64,000 nt of DNA from Entophlyctis helioformis (taxonomy: Eukaryota > Chytridiomycota > Chytridiomycetes > Chytridiales > Chytriomycetaceae). Each line of letters opens with the position of its first letter. Position 1 is the stretch's first letter. The stretch spans positions 1 through 64,000 of the forward strand of contig JAHLKH010000044.1 in assembly GCA_025526915.1 (NCBI GenBank), written 5' to 3'. The notes beneath the pieces are model-generated. The model was not told the origin of the DNA. It did no database searches and was given only the letters and a program-made list of their open reading frames with translations. The translations under genes and the position numbers were made by a program. Below, piece by piece: positions 21,638 through 31,608 of this stretch.

Positions 21638-23419
21638 AGGGTACACACCTTGAGCACACCAGGCACGTTCTGGTGGACGTTGATGACGCGCACCGTGCTC
21701 GAGTCGGCGGGCGGTGCACGGATATCGGTCTCGGGGTAGTTGACCGAGCCGAGCGTCGAGCCGGTGTTGATGTAGCGGGTCAGGGCCGAGGCGACCTCGA
21801 TACCAATCGACGACTGTGCCTCTTCCGTGGAGCCGCCAATGTGCGGCGTGAGGATGGTGTTGGGGCAGCCCACCAGCTCCGACTCGAAGCCCGGTCCGTT
21901 CTTGAACGGCTCGACGGGGAACACGTCCTGTGTGGATGTGCGCAGGTGAGTGAGTTGGATGGGTTGGGCGAGCTGAGCAAGCTGCATGGCTGCATGGCAA
22001 GGAGATGGCTTACAACCGCAGCACCGGCAAGGTGGCCAGAGACGAGCGCGTCCTTGAGCGCCGGGATGTCGACGACGGTGCCGCGGCTGGCATTGATGAG
22101 ATAGGTGCCCTGGCGCATGGCAGCCAGCTCCTTGGCGCCAATCATGTTCTTGGTCTCGTCCGTCTCGGGCACGTGCAGCGTGACAAAGTCGGACACGGCG
22201 AGCAGCTCCTGGAGCGTCTGAAGGGGACGCGCATTGCCGAGCGGCATGATCTGCAGGATGTCGTAAAAGACCACGGACATGCCGAGCGAGTCGGCAAGCA
22301 CCGACAGCTGCGAGCCAATGTGGCCGTAGCCGACGATGCCGACGGTCTTGCCACGGATCTCGCGGCAGGCCGACGACGTCTTGTTCCAGATGCCCTTGTG
22401 CATCTCGGTGTTGCGGTCGCCCACCTGGCGCGACAGCGTGATGATCTCGGCAATGACCATCTCGGCTGCAAGGCACGGCATCCATTTGCACAGAATGAGT
22501 ACACCTCATTGGCAACACGGCCGGAACCAGAGCGTAGCCAACCACGTACCGACACTGCGACTGTTGCTGAAGGGCGAGTTGAACACGGCGATCTGGAAGC
22601 AGACGGGCAAACGGGCAGACGGGCAGTTGGTCAGCCCAAGATGATCCAGTGAAAGATCCGCGCACGCAGCGACTTACGCCGTGCATGGCAGCGTAGTCGA
22701 GGTCGACCTGGTTGGTGCCGATGCAGAAGCAGCCAATCGCCATGAGCTTCTTGGCCTCCTTGAGCACGTCGGCCGTCAGCTGCGTCTTGCTCCTGCATGC
22801 ATGTGATTGATTACATAACCATCGTGTCGCATCAGTCAGCCATCGCCAGGATGCACGTGCGGCACAACCAACGAAGCGTGCGGCACAACAGACGGGCGGG
22901 CGGGCAGGCAGGCAGACGCACCGGATGCCGATGGCGTGCACGTCCTTGATCTTCTCCTTGAGGACATCCTCGGGCAGGGCCTTTGTGTGCGACTCGACCT
23001 GTAGCAGCACATCGCATCACATCGCATCGCATCGCATCGCATCAGTCCAGGCATTCGCAGTCACATGCCAGCACATGCCATGACGTGCATGCAGACAGGC
23101 AGACTGGCTGGCTGTGGCCGACAGAGCGCTTGGCAGACGCATGCATGCAGCGGCAGACACACCTGGTAGCCGGCGTTGGTCAGGATTTTGATGCCGGTCT
23201 GGTTGACGCCTGCTCAGGTGGCAGGCAGGCAGGCAGGCAGTCGTGATGGCCCACGTCAGCATTGGCAGCGCAAGTGTCTGACAGCCAGAAAGACAGGCAG
23301 GCAGACAGGCACTGTAGGCACACTGCACACACACCCTCGAGCAGCAGAATCTTAATGTCGCCCGTGTTGAAGGGCTTGAGCGCCTTGGCAAGCGACGGCG
23401 ACTTGGACGTGTTGGTCAT
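21231..23419 (-). CDS. SER3: D-3-phosphoglycerate dehydrogenase
   Basis: Oxidises 3-phosphoglycerate, the first committed step of serine synthesis. Nine exons (23419-23335, 23209-23163, 22998-22922, 22792-22678, 22592-22550, 22465-22014, 21927-21649, 21500-21356, 21259-21231) keep phase and give 423 residues. The fold shows the substrate domain (ILLLEGVNQTG; GCFCIGTNQVDL), the NAD loop (GKTVGIVGYGHIGSQLSVLA) and catalytic-loop motifs (LINASRGTVVDI; PHIGGSTEEAQ). A C-terminal ACT domain (VLKQINRLLGEFNIEKQ ... AYLMADI) is the usual serine-feedback module. Introns are filled with GCAGGCAG, GCATC and GA tandem repeats. A minus-strand AATAAA lies just downstream near 21184. Confidence 0.95.
21592..21635. 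repeat. (GA)n microsatellite in PGDH intron
   Basis: About 22 uninterrupted GA units inside the intron between exons 7 and 8 of the phosphoglycerate dehydrogenase gene. Polypurine on the plus strand. Confidence 0.95.
23009..23043. repeat. (CATCG)n-type tandem repeat in PGDH intron
   Basis: Repeats of ATCGC/ATCAC in the second intron. The same pentamer family appears in introns of HSE1, eIF4E and SERINC. Confidence 0.85.
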
Positions 23420-23669
23420 GGCTGCTATTAGTTGTTGTGGTTGTTGTTGTCGTTGTTGATGGCGTGTCACGGGCAAAGATGCACAAAGTTCACATTCGGA
23501 TTCATTACGCTCGGCAGCACCCGCCACAAGGCAGCGACGGCCGGGATCATGAACAACACACAACGAGCCTCGCACAGAGCCGCCCGCCCGGCAGCCACGC
23601 CTCTGGTTCAATCGGAGAGAGTGCGGCCCCCGCAGCGATCGGCCCCACGCGGAGCCAGCCATGGGCTGC

Positions 23670-24659
23670 TTATCTGAGACGACGGGCCTCACGCTCGGAC
23701 TCGAGGAGGGTGAGGATGTCTGTCATCGTTGTCGTTGTCGTCGTTGCCGTCCATCCATGCACACATGTCAAGCAGCGCAGAGCACAGTCAGCCATCCGTG
23801 TCCGTCCACGCTGCGTGCATCCAGAAGCAGCATCTGGCAGAGGCGGTCGCGCATCGCTTACCGTTCTCGCGAACGGGGCCCTTGACGTTGCGGACGATCG
23901 AACGGTTGGAGTCGTCCATGAACTCAACGCGGACCTGGGTGACACCACCACTGCGCATCGCACCCGCAGGCTACTGTCAGTCGACGTGTCCAGTCCCAGG
24001 CATGTGCACACGCACACGCACACGCGCAGCATCCCGGCCACGTTGCTGTGGGATGCTGCTGCTTCCACGCTGCTGTCACACTCTGTGCTGCTGCCACTCA
24101 CCGCGAGCCAGTGCGGCCGAGAACCTTGATGACACGAGCGAGCTTGGGAGCCGACGACTTGGATGCGTCCTATAGTCACCCCGCCATTCAAGCAGTGGTC
24201 GTCAGCTAGACTGCTCTCGGCGTTTCAACAGCAAGTGCGCCGGCCAGGCTATTGTTCCTGCAGCAGCCGACCAGCACAGCAACAGCAACCGGTGCAGCAG
24301 GAGCTGGCGTGACAGAGTGCAGCTGCAGTCGTGAGCCGTTGCAGTCGACGCTGTTGGTCCGTGCAGCTGGCCGGCCCGGCCACCACCCCTTGGACGGCGA
24401 ATCGACTCGGCGACCCGATTCGCTCGACTGCCGAGGGTGCCAAGGCCATCCATCCCATCCAAGGGTGGCCTGGGGTGTCGCAGGTCGGGCAGCGGCCGTC
24501 GAGGATAGGTCCATCCCATCCATCCCATCCATATGCCGATGCGTCTGTGCGTCTGTGCGTCTGTGCGTCCATTCGCTGCATCCTGCCGGGCTGCTTCTGG
24601 CCGGTGTTGCTGTGCTTGGGCTGCTGGTCTGCCGGCCGGTTTCAAGGGTCGCCCACCAT
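23670..24659 (-). CDS. RPS28: 40S ribosomal protein eS28
   Basis: Small-subunit ribosomal protein near the mRNA exit channel. Exons 24169-24102, 23950-23862 and 23719-23670 join to [42 protein letters not shown] and [20 protein letters not shown]...ARRLR, close to yeast and human S28 along the whole length (~69 residues). The sequence just before 24169 ends in a splice acceptor (CTATAG). The initiator Met must therefore come from an upstream exon. The only ATG followed directly by a GT donor in the next 500 bases is at 24659-24657 (ATG then GTGGGC), giving an exon that codes for Met alone, a layout common in ribosomal protein genes. That first exon is the only uncertain part. Confidence 0.9.
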
Positions 24660-24675
24660 TTTGTATTTTGCGTGA

Positions 24676-24962
24676 GTAAAGTTGAAATCGCCGTCCGCGC
24701 CAACACCACCAAAATCAACCACGAAATTTCGGACACGGCGAGCCGTGGCGATCAGCTGGAGAGCGAGCAGCAGATGCTGGCGGATCGCGTCAGGCGGCTG
24801 CAGGAACGGCGGCGGACAGTGCTGCCCGTGTCGGTGCCAGCACCAGGAACAGAAGCATCAGGAACAGCGCCGGTTGTGATCCCCAGGCCACGGGTGGCCA
24901 GACCATCCAAAGCATCAGCCCGCAAACCCAAACACGCCTTTGCAGATGAAAACGACTATTGA
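24676..24962 (+). CDS. Possible coiled-coil protein, C-terminal part only
   Basis: An open plus-strand segment reads as a plausible protein end: VEIAVRANTTKINHEISDTA, then a helical stretch DQLESEQQMLADRVRRLQER, a Pro/Ala linker and a basic tail RKPKHAFADENDY before TGA. No in-frame ATG lies near its start; the only ATG inside is at 24774, which would give 62 residues. Either an upstream exon overlaps the intron of the opposite-strand RPS28 gene, or this is not coding. Not recognised as a known family. Confidence 0.3.
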
Positions 24963-25322
24963 TCTGGCTGTTGCGACGTGGTGCGCGAACGCGCGCTGTC
25001 ATCGAGTTGCCCAATCCCGCAGACACTGCATTCAACACTCGGCCCACTCGCATACACATCCACTTGCATCCTGATGAAGCCTCAACTGCTGATGGGACAT
25101 TGTAGACTCACGATATTGCGGCCGATGTGCACATGCGATGCAAGCTGATGTGAGCCAAGAGATTGTGCACGTGGGAGAGGGGATATTGATCACGTGGCAG
25201 ACAGCAGTGATGGATAAAAGAGAAGACGCAACGACGATGTTGGCTTTCCCTCAGTCAACTCATCGTCAACCGCACTCGCAGGAAAGTTGTTGGGGAACCG
25301 TCAAGTCCATGGTCTCGTTCCC
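24963..25322. other. Non-coding stretch with two CACGTG boxes
   Basis: No convincing gene. CACGTG occurs at 25168-25173 and 25191-25196. Short open frames here have no recognisable features. The stretch GGGGAAC ... GTTCCCC at about 25292-25323 is a small inverted repeat next to the foldback element. Confidence 0.4.
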
Positions 25323-25512
25323 CCCTGAAGATCCAGCCATCCTACCGTAGGTGGCATTCCTCACAAGCCGACCCACGACGCTTGGTGCATACGAGCGAGG
25401 CCTGAACACATTATCTCCAAGTCATGAGTTCAGGACTCACTCGGAGCACCATGATGTCTTGGGTCAGGGGTTTGAGCCAGCCGCCCACGATAGGATGGCT
25501 GGATCTTCAGGG
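25323..25512. repeat. Foldback (long inverted repeat) element, ~190 bp
   Basis: The outer 22 bases at 25323-25344 (starting CCCTGAAGATCC) recur as an exact reverse complement at 25491-25512. The pairing continues inward imperfectly through most of the element, for example GGTGC..ACGAG near 25384-25395 against its counterpart near 25440-25450. CCTGAAC at 25401-25407 pairs with GTTCAGG at 25428-25434. The loop is about 20 bases (25408-25427). A second small inverted repeat, GGTTGGAGT (25511-25519) and ACTCCAACC (25550-25558), lies directly outside. The layout fits a foldback MITE or a structured RNA; no target-site duplication was seen. Confidence 0.8.
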
Positions 25513-25879
25513 TTGGAGTGACTGGTTTCAGTGGAGTTGGCTCGGTGCTACTCCAACCTTACAGCTACGGTTGCGGTTGACGATGGGTTGACTTCATTGG
25601 CAATAAATGACCATACACACATCTGAATGCAGTGGAGGAAGCTCGACGCTGCTCCAGCTGCGTCTGCGGCTATGGTTGAACGGCGACATGACTGAGAACG
25701 CCAACGCCATTCCATGTTGCGCCCGATCTCCATCCATCCATCCATCCATCGCCGATGTCAATCACGCGACCCGTTTCCCCCTTTCCCCATTGCTCGACCA
25801 CGACGTCCAAGACCTCTGGCATCCCATCTGCCGCTGAGGCCACATCAGAGTCCATGTCAGGGAGACCAGAAGAACGCCG
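25513..25879. other. Non-coding or unassigned stretch
   Basis: Contains a (CCAT)n/(GATG)n tract around 25730-25752. On the minus strand an acidic open segment (MDSDVASAADGMPEVLDVVV, from 25855) could be an exon, but no family or splice partner was found. Confidence 0.35.
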
Positions 25880-26116
25880 TCACATGGCGTGTCCAGACGA
25901 CAGTGGTGGAAACACAATCGGCACGGCCGTGGCGTCAATGTCCGAGACTAGCCACACAAACTGTGCGCCGCTGCCTGGTCCGGCTGCGCTCGCATTGCCA
26001 GACATTCCAGACGACGCGCCAGCCGGCTTGCTTTGCAAGGCATCCTGTCGCAGCTTGTTCATCTGCCGTCGCACCTGCGTGACATACCTACACGACCAAC
26101 ACAACAGACATCGCAA
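25880..26116 (-). CDS. Possible small gene or exon downstream of EMC3
   Basis: After a possible acceptor at about 26090 (GTGTAG), the minus strand reads YVTQVRRQMNKLRQDALQSK, a Gly/Ala/Ser linker, then AQFVWLVSDIDATAVPIVF and a stop. The composition looks protein-like, but the 5' part and start codon are unclear and no family is recognised. It lies downstream of the EMC3 polyadenylation signal (AATAAA near 26205). Confidence 0.3.
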   Translation of the reverse strand: MRCLLCWSCRYVTQVRRQMNKLRQDALQSKPAGASSGMSGNASAAGPGSGAQFVWLVSDIDATAVPIVFPPLSSGHAM

Positions 26117-26226
26117 GCCAGATCAGTCAATCCGAGCAGCATGGATCGCATGCATGTCAGTGCGTTGCAGAACGCGCTTGACGGCACCATGCCCTGTTTA
26201 TTGAGATGCAAGCAAGAGCAAGCACA

Positions 26227-27594
26227 TCAGGCCTGCTTCTTGGCAGCAGCCGACACATCGAGGGGTGCCAGCTTGCCATACTTGCGCAACAGACGCTCCT
26301 CGGTGAACTCGAGCGACCAGTTGTGCTCGGCAAGCTCGAGGAACTCCTTCTCGCTCGTGAACGCCTTGGCGACTTCGGCGGGCTGCTGCATCTGCGGCGT
26401 GCCCATGGCCTGCATCTGCTGCATGTCCTGCATTCCATCGGCGGCTAGTCCCGCGTGTCAGCCATGCACAGCAAGACCCGGCCGAGTAGCAAGGAAAACA
26501 GCAAGGAAAGTGGCTTACAGGTGGCGTCGCCGAGAATGAGCGTGTAGATGCTGCGGAGACCAAACAGGTTCAAAAAGTACCACGAGAGCGACGAGACCCA
26601 GGTCACATCCATGTCACTGGTCTGGATATCGCGCTGCAGCATGGCCTTGAACCGCAGCGTGAGCGGGAATGGCAGTCGAACTAACAAATGCGGCAGCACA
26701 TGTTAAAACCCGCTGACATCTCCTTAACAGCCGAGCACGAGGGCATGCACTCGGCGACTCACTCAGGATGAATCCAGAAAAGAAGAAGGTGATCCAGCTC
26801 ATGATGAGCGTCTGCGGCACGATCATGGCGAGGTTCTTGGTCATCATGTCCTTCATGGGACCCATGGCATCAGGGTCGGCCATGGGGTTGACCGGGGCGG
26901 CGTCGGGCGTGATCTTGACTTTGAGGTACTCGCCGTCGTCAAAGGCCTTGGCAAGGAACGCCTTGCGAGCCTTGAATGCCGACAGCGGCAGATCGGCAGC
27001 GTTGGGAGAGCGCAGCGTGCGAGCGCGCATGAGCGATGCACTGGTTGTTGTTGGTTGTTGATGGCGTCGCTGGCAGGTTAGATGGGTCTGCAGTCGCTGC
27101 AGTCTGTGCAGTTGCTGCAGCCCACACAGCGTTCAAGGGCAGCCGGGCACACATACGTCTCTCTGAGCTGCTTGAGGTTGCCCTTTGGCGTGGACTGCAG
27201 CAGCTGCGTGGCGTGGTGCCTGAGCACACCGACCAGCACCATGACAAGCATGATGGGGAACAGCACCCAGTTCCTGATGGCTGGGTCGAGGTAGATTTCC
27301 TGTCTGTATGTTGCGGGGCGGGCATGTGTGGCATGTGCGGGCATGTGCGGGCTAGGGTCAGCGGCGGGTCTGTGCGGGTCTGCGTGGGTCTGTGGAGGCG
27401 CTGGCCAGAGTGGATTCACGGGCGTGTGCGGCGACAGAGGCAGGCAGGCAGGCAGGAAGGCGGACAGGGTGCAGTGCGTGTCTGTGTGCCTGTCTGCCAG
27501 ACACTTGTGGCCATAGCAGCACTCGCAGCCACAGTAGCACTCGCAGCCACAGCCAGGAACACACGGCAGGCGAGCGAGCGCACCTGTCGGCCAT
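26227..27594 (-). CDS. EMC3: ER membrane protein complex subunit 3
   Basis: Core subunit of the EMC insertase, which places tail-anchored and multi-pass proteins in the ER membrane; distant relative of YidC/Oxa1. Five exons. Exon 1 (27594-27584) codes only MADR up to the splice, and exon 2 starts at 27303. Recognisable blocks are [29 protein letters not shown] (first helix), [39 protein letters not shown] (second helix) and [42 protein letters not shown] (third helix) is followed by a Met/Gln-rich tail with [17 protein letters not shown]. These match EMC3 along its length. The exon phases checked at the first three junctions agree. Confidence 0.93.
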
Positions 27595-28036
27595 TGCAAT
27601 CTCGATGCGTGTGCTCAACGGTGGAAGTGGTTTGAAAGCGAGTTCTTATTAATGGCAGATCGACTAGCCCTACTTGAGAGGGTCAGATGCGAGTCCAGAT
27701 GCGATGGTCCGGGCGTATGGGCCGACAGGCCAGACAGGCAGGCAGGCATCCGAGCGAGCGTCCGCGGGGGGCAGCACGGGGGGAACAGGCGGACAGAACG
27801 AAGCATGGATCGAATGGCGAGCACGGTCAAGCAGGGTCAGGCTTTGGCGGTTCAAGACTGGCGGAGCAGCACCGGCCAGGCCAGGCCAGCACCACAGCAT
27901 GCAGCAGCGAGACGAGACGAGAGTGAGATCGAGGAGAAGGGAGAGAGGAGAAGGAGAAGAGAAGAGAAAGAAGGGATAAGAGAAGAAAAGGGAAAGAGAA
28001 GAAGAGAAGAGGCAGCCCAGAAAGCACCTTGATTGG
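27595..28036. other. Intergenic with polypurine tract
   Basis: About 440 bases between two minus-strand genes. Its main feature is a ~100-base nearly pure purine run on the plus strand (27909-28011, AGGAGAAG-like). It could form triplex DNA, and as minus-strand RNA it would be a polypyrimidine tract. No gene recognised. Confidence 0.5.
27909..28011 (+). repeat. Polypurine (GGA/GAA) tract
   Basis: Purine-only apart from a few bases, built of GAG, GAA and GGA words. It lies downstream of the small mitochondrial-protein gene on the opposite strand. Confidence 0.85.
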
Positions 28037-28612
28037 TCATACCCCATCGTCATCGGCATCCAACGAGACGCCGACGAGGCTGCGGGCCCTGATCTGTGAT
28101 GCCGAGAAGCTGCGGGCAAGCGCCTCGGGCACGGCGCTCGATCCTTGGGATCCCTGCGATCCCTGCGATCCCCGTGAGCGTGTATTGCGTTGCGTTGCAT
28201 TGCATGGTGTTGTCAGTCACGCAGGCATGCACGCAGACAGGCACAGGCACGAAGGCACGCAAAGTGATCTCACAGCGTTGGCTGGTGATCCGCCCAGCGA
28301 CGACGACGACGACGACGAGGCCGACGACGAGGCGAAGCGGGGTGCGCCTGCTGCCGGCACAGAGCCAAACGACGACGCACCCGCCGCACCCGCAGCACCA
28401 GTAGCACAGCGCCATGCCGAGCCAGCACCCGCGGCCGCCGAAGCAGCAGCACGGGCAGACCCGGCCATGGACGACGCAAAGCGGCCAGACGCTGGCGCTG
28501 CCGATGCGGCCGCAGACGGGAATGCCGGCCGGGATGCCGCCGTGAATGTGGTTGTGCCGGTCATGCCTGCTCTGGCGGCCGTGCGTGCTGTGGAGGCTGC
28601 TGCTCTGAACAT
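28037..28612 (-). CDS. Small predicted mitochondrial protein, unknown
   Basis: Two exons (28612-28274 and 28153-28037) in matching phase give ~151 residues. The N-terminus MFRAAASTARTAARAGMTGT, rich in Ala, Arg, Ser and Thr with no acidic residues, looks like a mitochondrial targeting sequence. A second one-like segment (ALARSFSASQIRARSLVG) lies near the C-terminus, before an acidic end DADDDGV. The middle is a Ser/Ala/Gly low-complexity region. No domain is recognised. The plus strand over exon 1 is also open, but its product looks like a reflection of the Ala-rich codons. Confidence 0.55.
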
Positions 28613-28720
28613 GCGTGAGAGTGTGTGACTGTGAAGGTGTGTGTGTGCGAGTGTTGGTTCGATTCGTTCGACACAAAGTTTTGCGTGCCGAAAACTTCGC
28701 TTTGCTGTATTTTTGCGACC

Positions 28721-31490
28721 ATGAACGAGCCCAACGGCAGCAGCGGCAGCAGCACGCAGGCGGCAGCGCAGGCGGCGGCAGCGCCGTGGACGGCCGGTGC
28801 ACACCTGCAGCGCAACGACACGCTCCGCAGCAGCAGCATCAACGGCAGCAGCCAGGCCAGCGCCAAGACCGACGCCGTCACGCTGCCGACCGATTCTGGC
28901 TTTGCGGCATCGTCGGTGCACATCCAACGACCGCCGTTGTCGGTGCACCAGCACAAACCGCTGCCGCCTCCTCCTGCGCACGCCACGCTGCACGCCGCCG
29001 CCCAGCCCCTCGCCGACAGCGCGGCGGCTGCATCGGCGTTTGCATCCCACAGCCCTGCAGCAGCAGAGCAGGAACAGCACCGCAACCAGCACCAGCAGAC
29101 CAGCAGACGCACTCGCACTCGCCGCCAGCACAACCACGCCGTCGGCGGCCGATCCCCGAGTGGCACCAGGCGACGGCGCTGCATTTTTGACCGATGCCCG
29201 CCAGCCACCAGCTGCCGAGGCCGACGCTGCGGTGCACCTGCGCAGAGCCTCCATCGAGTCGTGGGTGGTGAGCGACGCCTTTTGCCCTTGTCTGTGCCCT
29301 TGCCCCGGCTACTCTTGCTGCTCTTGCCCTGCCGTCGTGGCAGATGCGGCGTCGACATCCACCACGTGCTGACTTTCTGGGCTCATGTAGGAATCCATCG
29401 CCTCGTCGCAAACCAGCCCGTCGGCGTCCGCGGCCGCGTCCGCGTCTGCGTCCAACCCCGCCAAATGGCCGCTGTCGTCCGCGGCTGCCGGCAATGCACC
29501 GTCGTCGCCCTTTGCCAACGCCGCGGCTGGCCCCGCGGCTGGCCCCCGCGGCTGGCTCTGGATCGCCACGGGCTCGTCGCTGGCCGTCGAGCGGCCGTCC
29601 ACAGACGACGCGCACTCGCTCGCCACCATCGACAGCGCCGCCGTCTCCGAGTCCGATGTGCACCTTCAGCCAGGCATGCTTCCAGCCAGATTCGCCCACC
29701 TGGCTGCGCTCGACGGCCACAACCCAGACAGCCTGCACCACCGCCACGGCCCTGGCCACACGCGCGCCATCCAGCTGCTTGGTCGCGACCTCTCGTCGCT
29801 CATCGAAACCCCCTCTGGCGGCGGCGGCGCGTCGTCCACAGGGGCAACTGCCGCGACCTCTGGGCATGTCGCCATCCAAGCAGCCACCATCGGCTTGGAC
29901 TCGGACAACGACGACTACGGTAGCCATCTCTACCGCCGTGCCAGCGAGACGAGTCTTGCCAGCAGCATCCACGTCTTTGGCGGCCTCTCGGGCCTTGCCG
30001 TGGGCAGCATCGGCATCCGCGGCACGCCTGGCCACGACAGTGTGGACACGTTCATCATCCTGCCCGACGACGACCAAGACACCGACAGCGATCTCGAAGG
30101 CGACCTGCAGTCCGACATCAGCCACATGCACGCGCAGTATGTGCCGTACAATGCACAGCACCGTCTGAGCCCGTCCACATCGCCCATGTCGTCGCCACGC
30201 GGCCAGCCCGTCCAGCCGGTCCTTGCACGCTCCTTCTTTGGCGCGTCCCTCAGCGAGCCGATCCTCCGGTCCAACATGTCGTCGTTTGGATCCAACCCCC
30301 CGGCACTCGTGAGATCCAATCACTCCTCCACCGGCGTGTCAGACGTTGCCAACGCGTCGTCGTCGTCATTGTCGGCGAGCTCGTCGCTGCAGCAGCCCGT
30401 CATCGCCACGCGGTCGTCGTTCCTCAAGGTTCCCAACACGGCCGGCATGCACAAGTCGGTGTCGTTTTCGCATCTGGCGCAGGTGCGCGTGTACCAAAAG
30501 ACGGATTTCGAGGACGAGCTGCACCGGCAGCAGCAGGAAGAGCAGAAGGAGCGGCAGGAGAGGTTCGGTGACGCTTTCCCGGTCGTCTCTGTGACGGCAG
30601 TTGACGGTCAAGCGGAACATGCCCATAAGCCGCGTGCTGATCAGGCTGACAGCAAAGATAAGGAGAGCGGTGCTTGGAAGATGCTGTTTGGATGGCGGCT
30701 GCGCGTCTACCATCCATCTGTTCTGGCCACGTCCAAGCTGGCCAACCCCGAGACGCTGTTCATGGTCCGCCTTCTCAGCCTGGCGTGGTCGCTCTTTACC
30801 ATCATCTCCACCTGCACGGCTGTGCACGCCAAGATTGTCTTTACCGATCTGCTGATGCTGGCGTGGATGGTGTGGGCCGCCTACCTCGCCCTCGCGGTCA
30901 TGCGGTCGTTCCTGTTCATCCGGTCGCGTCGCTCGCTGGCTGCCAAGCTCGCCGCAGACGAGTCTGGCAATGTCGAGAGCGCGGCCGCCAAGGTCACGGC
31001 CACGTCGTCTGCTTCTGTGCTCGGCCCTCGCTCCCCTGCTGGACGGTCCATCCACCTCCTGGCGTACCTGATCCCATCCGTGTTCCTTGTCTCGTCTGGG
31101 CTGCTCATCGGCATCGCGCTGCGCATCCCGTCCGTGTCGCCGTTTACCCTTGGCGTAGCCGGCAGGCTCTCGACATGGCAGTCCCTCAACCTCTGCTTTG
31201 CGCCGCTGGCCCTGGTCGCCATCGAAGCAGCCCTCAACCGCCTGCCGCTCTTCTGGTCGCAGCTGCTAGCCGTCGTGACCACCTCGCTCATGTACATTGC
31301 GTGGGTGCTTATTGCGCATGCCGTCTGGCCGTCGAGCACGCTGGCATACCCGCAACTCGATCCAACGGCTTCGGGTGTGTGGGCCATGCAACTCATTGTC
31401 ATGGCGCTGCCGCTCATTGTGTTTGTTGCCCTCGTTGCTGCACACAAGGGCCGCGATCTCGCCTTGGCAGGTAGACCCACCAAGAAATAA
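28721..31490 (+). CDS. Unknown multi-pass membrane protein
   Basis: A long Ser/Gln/Ala-rich, probably disordered cytosolic region precedes about six or seven hydrophobic helices. The last exon (29391-31490) carries the helices: TLFMVRLLSLAWSLFTIIST, DLLMLAWMVWAAYLALAVM, LLAYLIPSVFLVSSGLLIGI, LNLCFAPLALVAIEAALNRL, QLLAVVTTSLMYIAWVLIAH and LIVMALPLIVFVALVAAH. The splice 29267/29391 is clean (GTG, then GTGAGC donor; ATGTAG acceptor) and in phase. Upstream, the frame starting at MNEPNGSSGSS (28721) and the frame used before the splice differ by one base. A missed intron or an indel must lie between about 28940 and 29160. The stop codon TAA is embedded in an AATAAA signal. Family unknown. Confidence 0.6.
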
Positions 31491-31608
31491 ACCCCATTCT
31501 AGACGTTTTACATGTAGTCTGCATCCTCTCCCGCATACAGACAGTGCGGCATTCAAGACAACAGGGTTTATAAGAATAACAGCGAGCATAAAGATGGTGG
31601 AGGGGGGG

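Noticed and set aside
23011..23043. Regular repeats that might be a CRISPR array
   Set aside because: Units are 5 bases with no spacers and lie in an intron of a eukaryotic gene.
28029..28628. Plus-strand open frame over the small mitochondrial-protein gene
   Set aside because: Ala/Asp-rich reflection of the minus-strand Ala/Ser codons; it has no splice logic, while the minus strand has a presequence and matching splice phases.
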